Source of the DNA: CAYWQB01 sp964460785
GTDB taxonomy: Bacteria > Chlamydiota > Chlamydiia > Chlamydiales > CAYWQB01
Length of the DNA: 64,000 bases
Assembly (NCBI GenBank): GCA_964460785.1
Contig: CAYWQB010000004.1
Span: 209,192-273,191, forward strand
Direction: 5' to 3'
The position numbers were made by a program, and so were the translations under genes. Below the pieces are notes generated by a model, which was given only the letters and a program-made list of their open reading frames with translations, searched no databases and was not told where the DNA came from. Positions 49,793-58,780 of this stretch are shown here, piece by piece (position 1 is the stretch's first letter; the number at the start of each line of letters is the position of its first letter).

Positions 49793-50731
49793 ATGCTCGG
49801 ACCTCTTAATAAACTCCCAGCCATACCACTTCAGTTGCAGGATTTGCTTGATCGTTCTTTGGAGAAGCAAGAAAAAATGAGCAAAGTACTCAACACTAAA
49901 GAAGAGCTTAGTCCGTGTGGAGCGAGTTATATAGATGCATTAGGAGCTCCAGAGGTTTTTGCAGATGAATCTTTTACAAAAGATTGGAAAGGTTTAGAAA
50001 ATCAAGAGCCAGCAGCCCCAGTAAGGCCCAATCAAGCCCCTGTAGAGGCAACAAAGCCAGCAGGCCCTTTAGTGAAGCAGGTCAAAAAAGTTCAGCGGTT
50101 GCGCCATGCTCTTCCTGTTCCATTTCCAAACCGTAGTTATACGAAGGGCCAGCTTTTGCCATATCATCATGAATATTTTGATGATGGAGAGATTCGGTTT
50201 GTTCCAAGTAATAGCCAAAAAAGTTTTTCTCGCATGAGCAAGATCAGTGAAAGCCAGTGGCAGGAAATAAATAGTGCCCTTAAAGGTTTAAAGTTTGTAA
50301 GAGCTGATAAAATTCAGCAATACATCCAAGAGCGGTTTGGATTACTGGTTCGCATGGAGCGTTTGTTATCAGACTTCCCTGGAAAGGTGAGTGTATTTCC
50401 CTTACGTACAAGAGTGGTCAGTGAGATGGATTCCTTGGATTATGCACGCCTGCGCTTAGAGTATGACCTGCAAAAAAAGTTGGGGTCTTTTTGTGGACCA
50501 AACCAAGACCTCTTTTATCAGTTTTCGTTGCTAGAAAAAGGCGTTCGCTTTTTTAGGTCTGTAAAAGCAGCAGAGGCTCGATTTGCAAAGAAGTTGTTTC
50601 CAAATGGAAAGATTAACTGGAAACAGCTACAGGCAAATTTATCTGATCCTGAAAAGAGAAGTCACCCGTGCTATTTTACCATTAAATCTCTCAAAGACAA
50701 CTTACCTCGCTGGCTTAAAAAGATTAAGTAA
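49793..50731 (+). CDS. divergent FPPGSLTT-family relative
   Basis: 312 aa, and the only plus-strand member. The N-terminal ~110 residues are low complexity with Pro/Ala-rich stretches (APVRPNQAPVEATKPAGP). The module SESQWQEINSALKGLKFVRA, DKIQQYIQERFGLLVRMERL, KVSVFPLRTRVV matches the core of the 953-aa protein and other members (Gln plus aromatic helix, F-G, then a strand). The tail is basic (LPRWLKKIK). The assignment rests on pattern similarity rather than close identity. It ends 8 bases inside the converging family gene. Confidence 0.62.
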   Translation: MLGPLNKLPAIPLQLQDLLDRSLEKQEKMSKVLNTKEELSPCGASYIDALGAPEVFADESFTKDWKGLENQEPAAPVRPNQAPVEATKPAGPLVKQVKKVQRLRHALPVPFPNRSYTKGQLLPYHHEYFDDGEIRFVPSNSQKSFSRMSKISESQWQEINSALKGLKFVRADKIQQYIQERFGLLVRMERLLSDFPGKVSVFPLRTRVVSEMDSLDYARLRLEYDLQKKLGSFCGPNQDLFYQFSLLEKGVRFFRSVKAAEARFAKKLFPNGKINWKQLQANLSDPEKRSHPCYFTIKSLKDNLPRWLKKIK

Positions 50732-51695
50732 GGTCTAAGCTTATACAGCTTTGCTGCTCTAGTTTACTTATTTCCTCAAGAATCACTTGCTGCTGCATAG
50801 CAGCCATGCGGTTTAGATTTTTTCTAATGGGTAGGCCCTGTTGTTCAAGTACTGCTTTTGTTGTTTTAGGATCTTGAGATACTTGGCGGATAGCCCTTAA
50901 AAGGGTATTGACAGTGGAAGTATTCAGAGGTGTTTTATAATTTGTGACCACCTCTCTGAGATATCTAAGGTCCTCTGTAGATAAGGAGCGGCGCTTTGCT
51001 TGATGGCAGTATCTTTCGATCTTAAGCTTGAGCATTTGTGGAGAATGGGGGTTTTCATGAAGGTTGAATTGCTCTCGAATATCTTCTAGTTCTTCAACAG
51101 GAAAATACCTGTCAGCTGTGATCACACAGATCTTTCGATTTCTAGCCCAGCAGTCAATGATGCTTTCACGGGGGACGACTTTATGAAATTTAAGAAGGGT
51201 ATATTTTTGTAGGCGTAAGATGGAGGTTATCGACCCTGGAGGGAAGGCCTGAGATAGGTCGCGGTTATTTTCAGGCGTTAATTGATAAAGCTTATGCTTT
51301 TTGTTGTTACCACATACATACTTTACATAATCTCGATTAATGGACTGCTGGTCATTGCAGATGCGGTTTATTAACGCATCAATAACTTCCTGAGAAATTC
51401 CCTTAGGAAGAGGGGGCCTTTGCATTTTACCTATAAGATGGCCAGTAGCAACCTTTTGAATCTGTAGGTCCATAGTAGAAGGAGAGGTTGGCTGAAAAGA
51501 AAAGGGCAAAAGGGAGAGTGTATCATTAGATAGATGGCTAAAGGAGGAGGCTAGCTCTACCTCTTCAGAGGCAAAGGTGGGACAGGGAAATAACTTAGAG
51601 GCTAAAGATGATGAGGAAGATTTTTCACTCTCTATGGGCGGGAGTGAAAAAGAATGAAGGCTGCTGCATAAAGGGGCTCTAATATTAAGCATCAT
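50724..51695 (-). CDS. FPPGSLTT-family protein
   Basis: 323 aa. A Ser/Pro-rich N-terminus (~80 residues) precedes LQIQKVATGHLIGKMQRP, INRICNDQQSINRDYVKY, QAFPPGSITSILRLQKYTLL with FHKVVPRESIIDCWARN (about residue 149), KICVIT, KLKIERYCHQAKRRSLS and the last module TPLNTSTVNTLLRAIRQVSQ. All blocks align with other members. A cluster of basic residues (QAKRRSLS) lies in the linker. The start is the first of two consecutive ATG codons. Confidence 0.77.
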   Translation of the reverse strand: MMLNIRAPLCSSLHSFSLPPIESEKSSSSSLASKLFPCPTFASEEVELASSFSHLSNDTLSLLPFSFQPTSPSTMDLQIQKVATGHLIGKMQRPPLPKGISQEVIDALINRICNDQQSINRDYVKYVCGNNKKHKLYQLTPENNRDLSQAFPPGSITSILRLQKYTLLKFHKVVPRESIIDCWARNRKICVITADRYFPVEELEDIREQFNLHENPHSPQMLKLKIERYCHQAKRRSLSTEDLRYLREVVTNYKTPLNTSTVNTLLRAIRQVSQDPKTTKAVLEQQGLPIRKNLNRMAAMQQQVILEEISKLEQQSCISLDLT

Positions 51696-51777
51696 AAGTT
51701 AGGAGTTTTTTCTTCTTAGATAAAAAAGGCTGCCATAGCAAATTTTTCTAAATAATCCCATCTTGTTATTCAGATAA

Positions 51778-52365
51778 GTGGTAAGGTTTGGCTCTTTTTC
51801 TGGTTTATACGTTATGTTACCTGACCTTACAAATGCTGTAGCTGCAGCCAAGAGCTTATTAGGATGGAAGCTTATCCATGAGTCTTCTCAAGGAAAAACA
51901 GCAGGAATTATCGTAGAAACAGAGGCTTATACCCAAGAAGATCCTGCAAGCCATGCATATAGAGGCAAGCGGGTTGCCAATGCTGCAATGTTTGGTTCTG
52001 CTGGGCTAATCTATGTTTATTTTACTTATGGAATGCACTACTGTGTAAATATTGTCACAGGAGCAAAAGGTCATGGGGAAGCTGTTTTGATTCGTGCTCT
52101 AGAGCCCATTGAGGGGGTAGAGCTAATGCAAAGCCGGCGAAAAACCCAGGCACTAAAAAATCTTTGTTCGGGGCCAGCTAAGCTTGTCCAAGCAATGGGG
52201 ATCTCTAAGCAACATAATGGTATACGCCTTATGCAAGGACCCTTGAAGCTAGAGCAAGGCATACATCCGGAAAAGGTCGTACAAACTCCGCGCATTGGTA
52301 TTAGTCAGGCAAAAGATCTTCCATGGCGCTTTTACATAGAAGGAAACACCTTTACTTCTAGGTAG
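51778..52365 (+). CDS. DNA-3-methyladenine glycosylase (AAG/MPG type)
   Basis: 195 aa from GTG 51778; an in-frame ATG at 51814 (MLPDLTNA) removes 12 residues and may be the true start. AAG-family motifs are clear: IIVETEAYTQEDPASHAYRG (catalytic Glu and substrate loop), MFGSAGLIYVYFTYGMHYC (Tyr that flips the base), EAVLIRALEPIEG, CSGPAKLVQAMGI, and PRIGISQA ending WRFYIEGN. The enzyme removes alkylated purines such as 3-methyladenine to start base excision repair. An ordinary housekeeping gene among effector-like neighbours. Confidence 0.92.
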   Translation: MVRFGSFSGLYVMLPDLTNAVAAAKSLLGWKLIHESSQGKTAGIIVETEAYTQEDPASHAYRGKRVANAAMFGSAGLIYVYFTYGMHYCVNIVTGAKGHGEAVLIRALEPIEGVELMQSRRKTQALKNLCSGPAKLVQAMGISKQHNGIRLMQGPLKLEQGIHPEKVVQTPRIGISQAKDLPWRFYIEGNTFTSR

Positions 52366-52376
52366 CTAGATAACTC

Positions 52377-53414
52377 TTATAAAGAAGCGCCTTTTTGTCT
52401 AATCTGTAGGTTGATTCCCCAGTCTTTAGCTTTATTGCGTATGCATTGATCGGATATGGGAGAGCCGCAAAGGTTCGATGCTTGCTCTTGTAGCTCTTTG
52501 ACTGTAGGACTTTTGCCTTCAAAGAGCTCCTTAAGCGTCTGTTGTTGCTCTAGGCTGATGTGTACACCCTGCTTGGTCTTAAGAGGGATGCTCCATTTTT
52601 TCGCATTTTTTTGCACCGTTATTGGGCTATAGTTAACGCCGAACTTTTTTAAGAGATCCTCTTGCACTTGTGTGACCGTTGGCCTTGGACTCTCTATATA
52701 AAGTTGTCTAAGAGAGCTTACCTCTGCAGGGGTTAACTGCCTTTCTTTCTTTTTCTTGATTAATGCAATGCCCCATCTCTCCTTTGCATGCTTTTTAATC
52801 GTGCGCTGTCTCAAGTATATATCAAAATCACGGGAGAGGTTTTGCTGCAATGCATCGACTGTTAATGTTTTTTGGCCTTGGTATGTCTCTGCAATTTTCT
52901 GATGCATTTCATCTTTAATATGAGAAATTTGCTTAACCTGGAGGGTAATGCCCCAGTCCTTCGCACAGTTTCGTACAGTAGGTGTACTAATGCTAAGCGG
53001 GTACCGGGTGTTTATTTCTCTTTTTACCTCTTCGGCAGCAGGTGTCTTTCCTTGGTAGAGGCTCTTTAACTCTTGCTTTTGTGCTTCATTAAGAGAGCTT
53101 CTCTTTTGGATTTTAAGGGGGAGCCCCCACTCTTCGGCATGATCTCTAACAAACGATTCGCTTACTTGAACCTGCACCTTTTGTAGGATTGTATTTTTGA
53201 CCTCTTTTGCCGTAGGCCTTGAAGCATTTTCATATGCTTTCTTAATAATAGAAATTTGATTGTCAGTAAGCTTTCGTTGAGTTCTAGTAGGAGGTGTTAA
53301 CTTGGCTAAAGCAGTGTTTTTTATAGGCTGTTCCCTCGGCTTTTTGGCTTTTGTGGTAATAGGAGTTTGTAGGTGAGACGAAGGAGTTAGAGGAGCTCTA
53401 GTTTCTTTTATCAT
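52377..53414 (-). CDS. protein of five tandem ~58-aa helix-turn-helix-like repeats
   Basis: 345 aa. After a basic N-terminus come five units of about 58 residues with the pattern: LT...Q...L+.LY, then PT..EVQ, then F/Y...IS..TVR..AK.WGI.L. Examples of the end are VRNCAKDWGITLQVK, IKKHAKERWGIALIKKK, VQKNAKKWSIPLKTK and IRNKAKDWGINLQIRQ. This resembles arrays of homeodomain-like or winged-helix HTH units, so nucleic-acid binding is the best guess. The protein is very basic, with a possible nuclear-localisation-like cluster (LIKKKKERQ). No catalytic domain. Its unit layout also resembles the FPPGSLTT-family module. Confidence 0.75.
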   Translation of the reverse strand: MIKETRAPLTPSSHLQTPITTKAKKPREQPIKNTALAKLTPPTRTQRKLTDNQISIIKKAYENASRPTAKEVKNTILQKVQVQVSESFVRDHAEEWGLPLKIQKRSSLNEAQKQELKSLYQGKTPAAEEVKREINTRYPLSISTPTVRNCAKDWGITLQVKQISHIKDEMHQKIAETYQGQKTLTVDALQQNLSRDFDIYLRQRTIKKHAKERWGIALIKKKKERQLTPAEVSSLRQLYIESPRPTVTQVQEDLLKKFGVNYSPITVQKNAKKWSIPLKTKQGVHISLEQQQTLKELFEGKSPTVKELQEQASNLCGSPISDQCIRNKAKDWGINLQIRQKGASL

Positions 53415-53572
53415 AGGTTTGATTGTTTTATTTTATTTTTGTTGAAACATTTTATTTTGTTGTTTGTTTTTAATCAAATTTGCCCCTGTCAATATCTTTG
53501 TTGAATTGAAAGTAAATGTGAGAAGGAATATAACTTTTAACTATTTTTTTACGTATAGGTGATTGTTCAAAG

Positions 53573-54919
53573 ATGCCCTCAGTTACCAACTCTCAATTTT
53601 CTTCATTATGTACGCATTATGCTCTTTATCGAAGTTGTCACAATCGCCTAAAAGAGGTGCAAAAAGCACAAAATTGGTCGGTTAGTCGTCGTATTGTTCA
53701 GTTTGTCATCTATCACCTTAGTAAGAGCTTCGGCTGTACATACGGGTTTAACCCCTATACAAACCTTGAAGAGCTGCAGAAGATTGATCAATCACGTGTA
53801 CAGCTTGTGGAAAAGCTACAACTCTCTTCAAACCTAGATTATAGAGTCGGAGAGGCTGGCCTTTCTATAAAAGCAAGCAAAGCTTTACCTACAGCTTTGC
53901 TAGAAAGCTCAAAGGCTGTGTCTAAAGAGCTATTATTAATGAAAGCTTTTAAGAAGGCTCTTATTACCAGTGAGCTCTCTCTTCTTGATCAAGTTTTGCG
54001 CCAAGGAAATAGAAAGAGAATCCAAAACCTCGTTCAGTTGGGGAAGGGTCCTCTTTTACTACGTACAGCAGCAGGCAAAGGATATCAAAAAGCAGCTCAA
54101 GCTTTAATTGCATGTGGTGTCAAGGTAAATACGGCAAATAAAGAGGGAAAGACGCCCTTGCACTACGCATGTAGCAATGGAGACCTGAAGATGGCAGAGC
54201 TTCTCATTGATGAAGGAGCTGATATTGAGGCTAGGGCAACCTCAATGGAAGCCTCTCCTTTGCATGATGCTATTTGTTCCGGCCGTCAGGAGGTTGTTCA
54301 ACTTCTCATTGATGCAGGAGCAAAAGTGAATGGTAAAGATGCTTACTTGCGTTATGCCGTGTCTTATGGGGGTAGCAAAATGGTTGCTCTTCTATTACAA
54401 GCTGGAGCTTCTACACAGACAAAAAACTCTTTTGGCGATTCTCTTATGCATGAAGCGGTTGCCCGAAAAAATACAGATATTGTCAAACTTCTTATTGATT
54501 CGAAGGTGGAAGTAGATCTTCCAGGTGCCAGTGGGGAAACTCCTCTGTTTAGGGCATGTCGGCAAGGAAGTTTGGCTATTGCTCAGCTTCTTGTTGATGC
54601 AGGAGCTTCTCTTAGCACTAAGAGTTCTGAAAAAAAGACACCGCTACAAGTCGCAGTGGTTCATGGCAAGCTAGATGTCGCTAAACTGCTTATTAATAGA
54701 GGAGCAGATTGCGAGATTTGTTGTGATGACTTTGATGTACAAAAAGCTCTAGCTGATAATCAGGAAATGCACCAACTGCTTATTGATAAAGGATCTAAAG
54801 AGGCATTGATTATTGGAAGTTACTGGGCGCGAACAGGAGAGAGAAAGCCCAGCTACTTCGATCCTCTTTTAGCTATTTTTAATGCCTTAGAATTTCAGGC
54901 TGAACAACAGACTATCTGA
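53573..54919 (+). CDS. ankyrin-repeat protein
   Basis: 448 aa. After ~150 helical residues there are about eight ankyrin repeats from residue ~160 to 410, with canonical units (GKTPLHYACSNGDLKMAELL, SPLHDAICSGRQEVVQLLID, GETPLFRACRQGSLAIAQLL, KTPLQVAVVHGKLDVAKLLI). Such arrays bind host proteins in secreted effectors of amoeba symbionts. No signal peptide, membrane segment or catalytic domain. The N-terminal part is unrecognised. The ribosome site is weak, and another start near the ATG at 53573 cannot be excluded. Confidence 0.85.
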   Translation: MPSVTNSQFSSLCTHYALYRSCHNRLKEVQKAQNWSVSRRIVQFVIYHLSKSFGCTYGFNPYTNLEELQKIDQSRVQLVEKLQLSSNLDYRVGEAGLSIKASKALPTALLESSKAVSKELLLMKAFKKALITSELSLLDQVLRQGNRKRIQNLVQLGKGPLLLRTAAGKGYQKAAQALIACGVKVNTANKEGKTPLHYACSNGDLKMAELLIDEGADIEARATSMEASPLHDAICSGRQEVVQLLIDAGAKVNGKDAYLRYAVSYGGSKMVALLLQAGASTQTKNSFGDSLMHEAVARKNTDIVKLLIDSKVEVDLPGASGETPLFRACRQGSLAIAQLLVDAGASLSTKSSEKKTPLQVAVVHGKLDVAKLLINRGADCEICCDDFDVQKALADNQEMHQLLIDKGSKEALIIGSYWARTGERKPSYFDPLLAIFNALEFQAEQQTI

Positions 54920-55057
54920 GCACTATCGCTTGGAGGCTTTTTCTTAGCGATGAGTAGAGCTTGGTTGCATGGGGGATTGCCAAAGTTTGATCGTGCCCAT
55001 TGGCACATTGTAAAGATGCGAAAGGGGGGCTTCCAGAAAATCTAGGGAAAAACCAGT

Positions 55058-56426
55058 CTACTTGTGAAAGTAGATAACAGCTCCACTAATGGGATTCTCA
55101 AGAAAAATAGGCTCGCTTCCTAAGTCAAAATCTGGGTCAGAGGGGTCTTGTTCTCGGTAAGCTTTTTTAATTGCTTCCCATACTTTATTCACAGCCCTCA
55201 GCACGGCGTCAGCCTTAGCACCTGATATCCCTTGCATTCTGTCAAACCTTGCACGATTGAGTTCTGCTTGGACCGCGACTATATGACCTCTTAAACCTCT
55301 ACGAGTGATGAATAGGTCGTTGACTCGCCCTGCCCGTAGCATAGTGTTCATCCATTCTTGAGGGTTTTCAATAGGGTTAACAATGCGGTGTCTATTGCCA
55401 ACAGGAGAGCTTCGATCTCTATGCCACCGTGGTGAGTAGGATCCTAGGACGCTAGCTCTGCTTACAGCACTATCTGAGCTATCAGAAGAAAAAGAACTTG
55501 TATCAGTGTCTGAAAAGGCCCTTTCTGAAATTTCTCTTGATCTACGATCAACTTCTAGCGTGATACGGTTGATTTGTTCCTCTGTTGCATGTTCCCCACC
55601 TAATTGGTAAATCCAGTGGCTGAGGACCTGATTCAACAGTGCACTGATTTGTTCAACCTGCCTAGGATTCAAGTTAAAGTCTGGGTTTGTCAGTGTATGA
55701 ACACGTATTGCTGATAAGGCAAAAAAAACATTACTTGCTCTTGCTTCAGCAAGAGCAACAACTCTACCTTGCAAAAAGATAGCCTGGTGCTCATAGCTTA
55801 CAGGACGCCCTTCTTCATATAAAAACCTAGAAAGAGAGCGAGTTGCATAGTCAATGCTGCCACCTGTAAAAGTTATGATTTCAATGATATTGTTAAGTAG
55901 CTCTTGAGCTCTTGCTTGTGCTTCTTCAGCATTAAGGAGTACTCGTTCAGTGAACTCATCTTCAGAGAATATAGGTGCATCTGAGGCTTCTGGCTCTACA
56001 GTTCTAGGATCTACGCCTGCTCGAGAGGCTTCTGGCTCTACAGTTCTAGGAGCTACGCCTGCTCGAGAGGCTTCTGGCTCTACAGTTCTAGGAGCTACGC
56101 CTGCTCGNNNNNNNNNNNNNNNNNNNNNNNNNNNNNNNNNNNNNNNNNNNNNNNNNNNNNNNNNNNNNNNNNNNNNNNNNNNNNNNNNNNNNNNNNNNNN
56201 NNNNNNNAGTTGCTACTTGAAGAGCTCTATCTGGCCGGCCAGCGTGGCCTCTAGTCATCGAAAAATGGCTAACTTCACTGCTAGAAGTTGCTGCAGCACT
56301 GCCTCCTTGGTGGAGACTTTGGAAGAGGTCCTCTTCTGGGTTATAGCTTCTCGTTAGTAGGAAAAGGGTTGATGCTAATAAGGTAGTAGTCGAAAGACTA
56401 TCTGCTCCTATAGATGTTGCGCTCAT
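55058..56426 (-). CDS. unrecognised protein interrupted by an assembly gap
   Basis: On the minus strand an open frame begins at ATG 56426 (SATSIGADSLSTTTLLASTL, a hydrophobic N-terminus) and enters the run of N at 56207. On the far side a frame stays open from 56107 down to the stop at 55058, passing through 14-residue repeats (ASRAGVAPRTVEPE). No start codon is needed there, so both halves are one gene. With exactly 100 N the frames do not match, but 100 is a placeholder length. The C-terminal half (LLNQVLSHWIYQLGGEHATE, IVAVQAELNRARFDRMQGIS) is helical and unrecognised. Confidence 0.65.
55983..56107. repeat. 42-bp direct tandem repeat at the gap edge
   Basis: Units begin at 55983, 56025 and 56067, with one base change between the first two. 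Each codes 14 residues. The third unit runs into the N stretch, so the real array is longer than shown. Confidence 0.85.
56108..56207. other. assembly gap of 100 N
   Basis: Exactly 100 undetermined bases, the usual placeholder length. The left edge lies within a 42-bp tandem repeat, so the gap is most simply a collapsed repeat array inside the coding region. Confidence 0.95.
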
Positions 56427-56552
56427 ATAATAATATCCTTTATTAAAATTCTTAATTATTATAGTTTATTTTTTAATAAAAGTAAATAGTTTTTATTAAA
56501 TTGTCACATTTGTTAGTATGGATTTACTGTTTTTGTTTGCCTGGTTAAATGT

Positions 56553-57602
56553 ATGAGTAGTAGTTCTTCTAGAATGCCAATTCGAAATGTTGACCCTCAT
56601 AGGGGTAGTTGCTCGCAGGTCCAGAACTTGAAACAGAGGTTTGCTAGGTTGTCTCTAGCTACACCATCATCTATTCAAGAGAGACTCGTTGCTGCTGCTC
56701 AGAAGGTTGACTTTAGCTCTTTGAGTGAGCTTGGCAAGGGGAACTATGCTGAAGTCCGCAAGATGGTTTTTGAAGGTAAATCTTATGCAGTCAAAGTGCC
56801 AACCGCTAGCAGTGAAGCACGTCATATAGATAGAGAGTCTGAACTTGTAAACCTCTTAGCTAAGAAATCGAGCTCAAGCAGCTTACCAAAATGTTTTTGG
56901 GCAGGCCAAGTAGAAGGAAGTGGTCCAAGCTCTGCTATGATGTTGATGGAGTGTGTAGAGGGGGTGGATCTCTTCCAAGCAGCAGTAGAAGAAAAAAGCT
57001 TACCTCTACAGCTATGTGCAGGTTTTGAAAAGATCAATACAGAGGAACAAAGGCACCGTTTGTGCAGCCTACAAAAGCTAGCGAGAGATATTAGTGCCGC
57101 AATCTTTGAACTGAACTGTTTAGGCTTTATGCATCGGGATATAAAGCCTGAAAACATTCAGGTAAGAAATAGCAGTGACAGAGAAAAAGTTACGTTTACT
57201 TTGCTTGACTTGGGATTTGCTCGCCGCCTACCAAGTACGAGCAGTTCAGGGCGCCTCACTCCATGCGGAAGTAAGCTCTATGTAAGCCCTGAGGTTTTTA
57301 CAGAGTCCTATGATCAAAAGATAGATATTTGGTCTTTTGGCATGACGCTTTATAAGATAATTACTGGTGGAACTCCTATAAAGAGAGATGAGAAAGGGAA
57401 CTTGATTGTTTTTGATCTCAATGAGATAAAGTATAAACCTTTGCCTGAAGTCTTACCATCAGAAACTCTAGCAAGCTTGATCAATGGCTGCCTTAAAGAA
57501 GATCCTAAAGGTCGCCTGTCTATTGACGAAGTCCGGGCACACCCCTTCTTGACAGAAGATCTACTAAGTGAAGATAGTGCTGTAGCTTCTGCATATGCTT
57601 AA
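56553..57602 (+). CDS. Ser/Thr protein kinase (catalytic residues intact)
   Basis: 349 aa. Complete kinase domain: glycine loop LGKGNYAEV, ATP-binding Lys81 (YAVKV), catalytic loop MHRDIKPENIQV (Asp196), DLGFA in place of DFG with its Asp219 retained, SPE in place of APE, and the helix F motif DIWSFGMTLYKI. The fold is eukaryotic-type (Hanks), likely phosphorylating Ser/Thr of host or bacterial proteins. The N-terminal ~45 residues are shared in style with the two following genes. First of a three-gene array, and the only member that keeps all catalytic residues. Confidence 0.9.
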   Translation: MSSSSSRMPIRNVDPHRGSCSQVQNLKQRFARLSLATPSSIQERLVAAAQKVDFSSLSELGKGNYAEVRKMVFEGKSYAVKVPTASSEARHIDRESELVNLLAKKSSSSSLPKCFWAGQVEGSGPSSAMMLMECVEGVDLFQAAVEEKSLPLQLCAGFEKINTEEQRHRLCSLQKLARDISAAIFELNCLGFMHRDIKPENIQVRNSSDREKVTFTLLDLGFARRLPSTSSSGRLTPCGSKLYVSPEVFTESYDQKIDIWSFGMTLYKIITGGTPIKRDEKGNLIVFDLNEIKYKPLPEVLPSETLASLINGCLKEDPKGRLSIDEVRAHPFLTEDLLSEDSAVASAYA

Positions 57603-57651
57603 GCAGGACATAATGCAAAAGTAGAAACTCTCAGTCTTATGGTTTACGTCT

Positions 57652-58698
57652 ATGCCTGTTAATTCAGTCCCTCGACAATCAGCGGTGAATGCAGGAGGAG
57701 GAGGGCCTCAGGTTGAAGTGGTACAGCAAGGGATTGCAAGACTATCTCTATCTACTACACCAACTCCGCTTCAAGAGAGGCTATCTATAGCTGTTGAAAA
57801 AGCAGCCTTTCGCTCTTTGCCCTTACTAGGCCAGGGGGACCATGCTAGAGTTAGAAGACTTTCTTTCAATGGAGAGGATTATGCTGTCAAGGTCTCAAGT
57901 TTCCTTTTATCATCAGAAATATGGGTTGCAAACAGCCTAGCAAATCGACCTGAATTAAGAGGCCTACCAGAGTTTGTGTGGGCTGGATTTGTATCGACAA
58001 GTGGCCGAAGAAGAAAGGCTGTGGTTATGAGGCCTATAGAGGGAATGGATCTTCATAAAGCCATTAAGCAGCAGAATGGTCATGGGAGCTTCTCTCTCAG
58101 TTTATATCATAATAGAGAGATCCTTAGTGAAGAAGAAAAAAGGCACCGTTTGTACTGCCTACAAAAGCTAGCAAGAGATATTAGTGCAGCAATTTATGAA
58201 CTTGATTGCTTAGGCTGTATGCATAGAAATATAAATCCATATAATATCCGCGTAAGTCACATGGAGGACATAGCAAAGATCAAGTTTACTCTACTTGGTT
58301 TTAGGTTGATATTAGACAAGCCTGATACTGGTTCTGCTGATAGTTTTACAGAGAGCTTCACTCCATGTGGCCATGTAGATTATCTGAGTCCAGAGGCTAT
58401 AACTAGATGTTATGATCAAAAAGTAGATATTTGGTCTTTTGGCATGACCCTTCATAAGGTTGTGACTGGTGGGCTCCCTATAATTAGGAACGGTAAAGAA
58501 GGCAAGTTAGCCTTCTACAAGGGAGAAGAGCTCAAGCTTTTAGAGGAAATACTGCCAGGATCCCTAGTAGATTTAATCAATAGTTGTCTTAAAGAAGATC
58601 CTAAAGATCGCCTGTCTATTGACGAAGTCCGAGCACACCCCTTCTTGACAGAAGATCTACTAAGTGAAGATAGTGCTGCAGCTTCTGCATATGCTTAA
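57652..58698 (+). CDS. kinase paralogue lacking catalytic residues (pseudokinase)
   Basis: 348 aa. The kinase fold is clear (LGQGDHARV, YAVKV, VDIWSFGMTLHKV), but the catalytic loop reads MHRNINPYNIRV, with Asp to Asn at residue 193, and the DFG region is FTLLGFRLI, without the metal-binding Asp. It should bind but not transfer phosphate efficiently, as in pseudokinases that regulate a partner. The C-terminal ~40 residues and their DNA are nearly identical to the first kinase (57491-57602 and 58587-58698), indicating recent exchange. It lies 49 bases downstream of the first kinase. Confidence 0.85.
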   Translation: MPVNSVPRQSAVNAGGGGPQVEVVQQGIARLSLSTTPTPLQERLSIAVEKAAFRSLPLLGQGDHARVRRLSFNGEDYAVKVSSFLLSSEIWVANSLANRPELRGLPEFVWAGFVSTSGRRRKAVVMRPIEGMDLHKAIKQQNGHGSFSLSLYHNREILSEEEKRHRLYCLQKLARDISAAIYELDCLGCMHRNINPYNIRVSHMEDIAKIKFTLLGFRLILDKPDTGSADSFTESFTPCGHVDYLSPEAITRCYDQKVDIWSFGMTLHKVVTGGLPIIRNGKEGKLAFYKGEELKLLEEILPGSLVDLINSCLKEDPKDRLSIDEVRAHPFLTEDLLSEDSAAASAYA

Positions 58699-58780
58699 AG
58701 GGTCTTTTACTGGGGATGTTGTTAAATACAACCTAATGTTAAGGTGGGTGACTCTTTTTTAAAAAAGGTGGTGTACGTCT

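Noticed and set aside
55983..56107. Tandem 42-bp repeats as a possible CRISPR array
   Set aside because: The repeats are directly adjacent with no spacers, in frame with a gene, and no cas gene is present.
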